Origin: JANQJA01 sp965267485
GTDB taxonomy: Bacteria; Pseudomonadota; Gammaproteobacteria; Pseudomonadales; Azotimanducaceae
Assembly: GCA_965267485.1 (NCBI GenBank)
Contig: OZ254080.1
Span: forward strand, 4,668,027-4,732,026
Length of the DNA: 64,000 nt
Reading direction: 5' to 3'
Part shown: positions 60,312 to 64,000 of the stretch, piece by piece
How the letters are laid out: every line of letters starts with the position of its first letter
How positions within the stretch are numbered: the first letter of the stretch is position 1
Notes under the pieces: model-generated
The model's database searches: none
The model's input: only the letters and a program-made list of their open reading frames with translations
What the model was told of the DNA's origin: nothing
Position numbers and translations under genes: made by a program

Positions 60312-61880
60312 CTACTGCCCCTGGCCCCGGGGCCCCGCCTCTACGATCTCGTCAGCGACGTCGAAGCGCTTGAAGTTCTCGACGAACTCGGCCGCGAGCG
60401 CGCCGGCCCTGCGGTCGTATTCGTCTTTGTCCTGCCACGTGTTGCGCGGGTTGAGCAGGGATGCCTCGACGCCTTCGATATGCTTCGGAACCTGCAGGTT
60501 GAAGATGTCGAGGGTCTCGGTGTCGGCGCCGACAAGCTCGCCGCTCTGGATGGCAGCGACGATGCGACGCGTCGTCGGGATCGAGAATCTCTCGCCGCCT
60601 TCGCCGGCGGGCCCGCCGGTCCAGCCGGTGTTCACGAGGTAGACCTGGCTGTCGAACTCGTCGATACGCTTCATCAGGAGTTCGGCATAGACACCTGCCG
60701 GTCTTGGGAAAAACGGGGCGCCGAAGCAGGTCGAGAACGTGGATTCGATGCCGCCGGAGCCGCCGGCCTCGGTGGAACCGACCTTGGCCGTGTAGCCCGA
60801 GAGAAAGTGATATGCCGCTGCCTGCTTCGAGAGGATCGACACCGGCGGCAGTACGCCGGAGACATCGCAGGTCAGGAAGATGATCGACTTGGGCTCGCCG
60901 GCGCGATTCTCGTCCACGCGCAGTTCGATGTGTTCACGTGGATAGCAGGCGCGGCCATTCTCGGTGATCGTGGTATCGCTGTAGTCCGGCACTCGCGTCA
61001 TCGGGTCGATCATGACGTTCTCGATGATGGTGCCGAAGCGGATGGCGTGCCAGATGACGGGCTCGTTCTTTTCAGTCAGGTCGACGCACTTGGCGTAGCA
61101 GCCACCCTCGAAGTTGAAGACGGTGCCACGACCCCAGCCGTGTTCGTCATCGCCGATCAGGCGCCGGTTCGGGTCGGCGGAAAGCGTGGTTTTTCCGGTA
61201 CCGGAGAGTCCGAAGAACAGGGTCACATGCCCATCGTCGTCGGCATTGGCTGCGCAGTGCATCGGCAGAACGTCCTTCTCGGGCAGCAGGAAGTTCTGCA
61301 CCGAGAACATCGACTTCTTCATCTCGCCCGCGTATTTCATGCCGGCCAGCAGCACCTTGCGCTGGGCAAAGTTGATGATGACGCAGCCGTCGCTGTTGGT
61401 ACCGTCGCGCTCCGGGTCGCATTCGAAGTTCGCGGCGTTGATGATCTTCCACTCGGCCTTGTTCTTCGGATTGTAGGTTTCCGGCGTGATGAACAGCGCC
61501 TGCCCGAAGACGTTGTGCCAGGCGGTCTCGGTCGTCATCTGGACGGGGAGGTAGTGCTCCGGGTCGGCCCCGACGTGCAGCGTCGAGACGTAGCGGTCTC
61601 GCTCTGAGAGGTACTCCTTGACGCGTTTCCACAGCGCGTCGAACTTGTCCGGGTCGAACGGGCGGTTGATCTTGCCCCAGTCGATGCAGTCTGACGTGCT
61701 TGGCTCATCGACGATGTAGCGGTCCATCGGGTGGCGTGACGTCCGCTCCCCCGTAAGCACGACGAGCGCGCCGTTGTGGGCAAGCTGGCCCTCGCCCTGG
61801 CGCAGGGCAGTTTCGATGAGCGTGGCGACGCTGAGGTTGGAATAGGCCTGTGCAGACTGCGTCTCGTCGATCGCTTGCAT
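60312..61880 (-). CDS. pckA: Phosphoenolpyruvate carboxykinase (ATP)
   Basis: PckA converts oxaloacetate to phosphoenolpyruvate in gluconeogenesis. The 522-residue protein has the kinase-1 P-loop GLSGTGKTTLSAD and the kinase-2 aspartates in the LIGDDEHGWG block that follows. It is the ATP form. hslR is 57 bases upstream on the same strand, the same order as the E. coli hslR-hslO-pck region without hslO. Confidence 0.95.
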   Translation of the reverse strand: MQAIDETQSAQAYSNLSVATLIETALRQGEGQLAHNGALVVLTGERTSRHPMDRYIVDEPSTSDCIDWGKINRPFDPDKFDALWKRVKEYLSERDRYVSTLHVGADPEHYLPVQMTTETAWHNVFGQALFITPETYNPKNKAEWKIINAANFECDPERDGTNSDGCVIINFAQRKVLLAGMKYAGEMKKSMFSVQNFLLPEKDVLPMHCAANADDDGHVTLFFGLSGTGKTTLSADPNRRLIGDDEHGWGRGTVFNFEGGCYAKCVDLTEKNEPVIWHAIRFGTIIENVMIDPMTRVPDYSDTTITENGRACYPREHIELRVDENRAGEPKSIIFLTCDVSGVLPPVSILSKQAAAYHFLSGYTAKVGSTEAGGSGGIESTFSTCFGAPFFPRPAGVYAELLMKRIDEFDSQVYLVNTGWTGGPAGEGGERFSIPTTRRIVAAIQSGELVGADTETLDIFNLQVPKHIEGVEASLLNPRNTWQDKDEYDRRAGALAAEFVENFKRFDVADEIVEAGPRGQGQ

Positions 61881-61937
61881 TGAGTGTCCCGTCGGTTGAT
61901 GTGGAGATGTGGAGACGAGCGATTATGCCAAAAGAGA

Positions 61938-62315
61938 CTACTGATTTCGCTTGAATTCGTTGATCTGGCGCCGGTCGCGCTTGGTCGGGCGGCCCTCGGT
62001 CAGGATACGGCTGCCGGCCGACTGGCGAAGCGCCGCCTCGCGCTCACGACGCTCGACGCTCTCGGCGGTTTCCTCGTAGAGCTGCTGCGCCTCGGGTGCG
62101 CCTCGCCGCTGATCCGAGAGGGCGCGCACGATCACGGTTTTCTCATCCCAGCCTTGCCGGATCCGGAGTTCTTCACCGACCTGAAGCTCGCGCGCGGGCT
62201 TGCCGCGTGCACCACCGATGTGCACCTTGCCACCCTCGATGGCCTCCTTTGCCTTCGCGCGCGTGCGAAAGAACCGGGCGGCCCACAGCCACTTGTCGAG
62301 ACGGACTTTTTCCAT
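61938..62315 (-). CDS. hslR: Heat shock protein 15 (S4-domain RNA-binding protein)
   Basis: Hsp15 recycles stalled 50S subunits carrying peptidyl-tRNA. The 125-residue protein starts with an S4 domain (VRLDKWLWAARFFRTRAKA, then GGKVHIGG) and a basic C-terminal tail (TKRDRRQINEFKRNQ). The length matches E. coli HslR (133). It is divergent from cysQ. Confidence 0.92.
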   Translation of the reverse strand: MEKVRLDKWLWAARFFRTRAKAKEAIEGGKVHIGGARGKPARELQVGEELRIRQGWDEKTVIVRALSDQRRGAPEAQQLYEETAESVERREREAALRQSAGSRILTEGRPTKRDRRQINEFKRNQ

Positions 62316-62350
62316 GCGTCGAGCTTACCAAATCGAGGGTCTGCATCGGG

Positions 62351-62372
62351 TGAATATTCCGCCGGATATTCA
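62351..62372. promoter_or_regulatory. Inverted repeat in the hslR-cysQ intergenic region
   Basis: TGAATAT (62351-62357) and ATATTCA (62366-62372) are 7-bp inverted arms around an 8-base GC-rich centre. They lie 35-57 bases before the hslR start and 70-92 bases before cysQ, the natural site for an operator between divergent genes. Confidence 0.45.
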
Positions 62373-62442
62373 GTTACGATGGCGGCCTGACCGGCGGCCT
62401 CTGGAGCCGCTACAGACAGGCGATCACAGCAATGGAGCGAGT

Positions 62443-63270
62443 GTGACAAGCGAAGACTATCTGGCGCCCATGGGCGACGTGGCGCGTGCCGCCGGCGCGG
62501 CAATTCTCGAAGTGTATTCCCGTGCGGATCACGGCGTCGAAACCAAGGACGACGATTCACCCCTGACGCAGGCCGACCTTGCGGCCCACAAGCTCATCGT
62601 TGGCGAACTCTCCACGCGGTATCCGGATATCCCCGTGCTCTCCGAGGAGTCTGCTGCGGTGCCGTTCAGTGAGCGTGCAGCGTGGGCGCGCTACTTTCTC
62701 GTCGACCCGCTCGACGGCACCAAGGAGTTCATCAATCGCAACGGCGAATTTACGGTCAACATCGCGTTGATCGAGGACGGTGATCCCGTGGCCGGGGTTG
62801 TCTACGTGCCGGTCACGGGGCGCCTTTACAGCGGCGCGGCCGGTGCCGGCGCCTGGGTCGAGGAGGCAGGTGAGCGCCGCGAGATTCATACCAGGCCGGT
62901 GGCGTCCCGGGAAACGCTGACCATCGTCGCGAGCCGGCGCCATGGCGGCGACGCGCTGGAAGCCTGCCTTGGTGTGCTCGACAGACACTTCGGCGAGATC
63001 GACCGCACCAGCATGGGCAGTTCACTCAAGCTCTGCCTCGTCGCGGCCGGTGAGGCCGACCTGTATCCGCGCCTTGCGCCGACTTCGGAATGGGATACCG
63101 CTGCGGCGCACGCGGTCGTTGCGGCAGCAGGCGGACGCGTGGTGGATGCCCGGCTGAACCCGCTTCGCTACAACCAGAAAGACGACATCCTGAATCCACA
63201 CTTCTACGTGATCGGGGATGCATCATTCGAATGGGATGAGATTCTCGGGCAGGTGCCGACAGCCGACTGA
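62443..63270 (+). CDS. cysQ: 3'(2'),5'-bisphosphate nucleotidase CysQ
   Basis: CysQ removes 3'-phosphoadenosine 5'-phosphate formed in sulfate assimilation. The 275-residue protein has the inositol-monophosphatase-type metal motifs VLSEES, DPLDGTKEFI (near 87) and WDTAAAHAVV (near 208). GTG 62443 is the start, with GGAG 5 bases upstream; no ATG upstream gives a family-like N-terminus. It is the last recognised gene of the window. Confidence 0.93.
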   Translation: MTSEDYLAPMGDVARAAGAAILEVYSRADHGVETKDDDSPLTQADLAAHKLIVGELSTRYPDIPVLSEESAAVPFSERAAWARYFLVDPLDGTKEFINRNGEFTVNIALIEDGDPVAGVVYVPVTGRLYSGAAGAGAWVEEAGERREIHTRPVASRETLTIVASRRHGGDALEACLGVLDRHFGEIDRTSMGSSLKLCLVAAGEADLYPRLAPTSEWDTAAAHAVVAAAGGRVVDARLNPLRYNQKDDILNPHFYVIGDASFEWDEILGQVPTAD

Positions 63271-63317
63271 CCCGTGCCGGTGCGACGGGTTCCGCCGCGT
63301 GCAGGCACGGTGCGCAC

Positions 63318-63353
63318 AAGGGCGTGAAAAAGGGCGTGAAAAAGGGCGCGGAA
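63318..63353. repeat. 12-bp tandem repeat, three copies
   Basis: AAGGGCGTGAAA is repeated exactly at 63318-63329 and 63330-63341, and again with changes from 63342 (AAGGGCGCGGAA). It lies 48 bases after the cysQ stop in non-coding DNA. Confidence 0.85.
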
Positions 63354-63380
63354 AAGCTTCGGAGGAGAGGATTGGTCTCG

Positions 63381-63449
63381 GCTAGCCAAGCTGTATGCGT
63401 ATCCATCCTGCCGAGGAGAACACTGTATATACATACAGCTTTGGCTAGC
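63381..63449. repeat. Near-perfect 17/18-bp inverted repeat
   Basis: GCTAGCCAAGCTGTATG (63381-63397) is the reverse complement of CATACAGCTTTGGCTAGC (63432-63449) except for one extra A/T. The arms enclose 34 bases and could form a cruciform or an RNA stem of about 17 pairs. The right half of the LexA box at 63423 lies within the right arm. Confidence 0.85.
63423..63438. promoter_or_regulatory. LexA (SOS) box
   Basis: CTGTATATACATACAG fits CTGT-N8-ACAG with an alternating AT core and differs from the E. coli consensus CTGTATATATATACAG at one base. It is symmetric, so it could control either strand. No SOS gene is recognised within reach; the nearest plus-strand gene would lie beyond the window end. 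Confidence 0.8.
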
Positions 63450-64000
63450 GAGGATTGAAACTATACCCACAAAGCCCGAAACCGAAAAGGGCCAAAAAGT
63501 GGAGATTCCTTCTCGTTTGCTGGCTTGACTTTTAGGAAAGCGATTTAACGTTTTGAATTTCTCAGGAAATCCCGCAATCGGTACCCGTGACCGGCGATCA
63601 GGAAAAATTTTCACTGGACATCCCTCCGCCTGAAGTAAAGGACGCGACATCCGGCGTCGATAACAGGTAGCCCGGGGGACAGTATGGCAGTGAGGGTAAT
63701 GGCAGGGTTATTGCACTACTTGCACAGTCCGGAACACAACCGCCGGATGACTAAAAATTCCAACTTTTTGAAATAGTTATGGACAAGCGGGGAGTCGCGG
63801 ATTGATAATGGGATGCAGGTGAGCACGAGATTTCGTTGCTCGATCAGGCCTCAAAATTATAAGCGCTGCTGGGCCGGATGTACAGAAATGTGCGCCAGTT
63901 CACTTTAATTTCCGGCCATTGCTGCTATATATCCCCTGAAGCGGAGGTGCGCACTTTCTCTCATTCCGATCTTCATCACATCCAACGACCCGTTCTGTCC
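63450..64000. other. Gene-free tail, A+T-richer than the rest
   Basis: No open frame longer than about 50 codons with coding character was found. The stretch is visibly A+T-richer, with short stems (such as 63821-63841, GAGCACGA and TCGTTGCTC) and two CCGGATG copies (63743 and 63876). A TATATAT run at 63936 could be part of a promoter for a gene beyond 64000. No array, tRNA or insertion-sequence end was recognised. Confidence 0.5.
63684..63776 (+). CDS. Possible 30-residue peptide downstream of the LexA box
   Basis: The frame begins ATG with GGGGG 6-10 bases upstream and encodes 30 residues, starting MAVRVMAGLLHYLH (partly hydrophobic) and ending with a basic polar tail. It is about 245 bases after the LexA box. 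Short frames of this length arise by chance, so this is only a candidate; no family is recognised. Confidence 0.15.
   Translation: MAVRVMAGLLHYLHSPEHNRRMTKNSNFLK

Noticed and set aside
60276..61607. 443-codon plus-strand frame opposite pckA
   Set aside because: Antisense shadow of a clear pckA gene.
63026..63406. 126-codon minus-strand frame starting 17 bases from the LexA box
   Set aside because: Although AGG precedes its ATG, most of it is antisense to cysQ, and its FFTPFFTP segment is only the 12-bp repeat translated; no protein character.
63441..63461. CRISPR-like repeat end (GATTGAAAC)
   Set aside because: Only one copy exists in the tail; no repeated units or spacers.
63204..63650. 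148-codon minus-strand frame in the tail region
   Set aside because: No ribosome site or motif; composition does not look coding.

Overview
The window is a GC-rich (by eye about 60%) chromosomal segment of a gammaproteobacterium. Three lines of evidence support this: conserved gene orders (argH-algZ-algR-hemC-hemD-hemX-hemY; lptM-lysA-dapF-DUF484-xerC; cytochrome c4-dsbA beside polA/engB; trxA-rho-fre; hslR-pckA), an E. coli-type LexA box, and a Pseudomonas-like set of respiratory and heme genes. A PEP-CTERM protein, an ergothioneine gene pair and a cytochrome caa3-type oxidase suggest an aerobic or facultative environmental, possibly marine, lineage. No tRNA, rRNA, insertion sequence, prophage or CRISPR array was seen.

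Layout. 1-390: 3' end of an oligopeptidase A gene and a YheV-like zinc-ribbon gene. 521-8291: cytochrome c oxidase cluster (coxB, coxA, ctaG, coxC, DUF2909, SURF1, an SCO-like membrane protein, cyoE, SCO1); no heme A synthase gene lies in it. 8422-10643: egtB-egtD. 10619-15459: homoserine kinase, a DUF2782 protein, polA and engB, with a strong hairpin where enterobacteria carry Spot 42 and Pseudomonas carries ErsA. 15567-18519: cytochrome c4, dsbA and an acyl-CoA ligase. 18512-22663: ihfB with an upstream IHF site, a non-canonical IMP dehydrogenase, a cytochrome c5-like protein and yifB/comM. 22789-24887: an NtrC/sigma-54-controlled P-II gene and thrC.

24892-31634 is a long minus-strand operon argH-lptM-lysA-dapF-DUF484-xerC-(PEP-CTERM)-yigB with several coupled start/stop junctions. 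31700-37792 runs the other way: algZ-algR-hemCDXY. 37797-41455 holds fre, rho, trxA and hemB. 41520-46958 is an accessory block: a TetR regulator with a palindromic operator, a luciferase-like monooxygenase, a Baeyer-Villiger monooxygenase, a secreted phosphatase-like protein and a diheme cytochrome fused to a rhodanese. 46968-53978 holds an ABC-F ATPase, a Tat-exported dienelactone hydrolase, DUF1223, DUF4124, a sodium symporter pair and ompW. 54054-58122 holds hemN with an FNR/Anr site at -41.5, two DsbA-fold proteins, an SDR lacking its catalytic residues, and dsbB. 58119-63270 holds acpH, gshA, pckA, hslR and cysQ.

The last 730 bases have no convincing gene. They carry a 12-bp tandem repeat, a near-perfect 17/18-bp inverted repeat and a textbook LexA box embedded in its right arm, with no recognisable SOS gene nearby. 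Themes joining the genes are aerobic respiration and its cofactors (oxidase assembly, cytochromes, hemB/C/D/N), thiol chemistry (DsbA/DsbB, thioredoxin, gshA, ergothioneine) and lysine/threonine/arginine synthesis.
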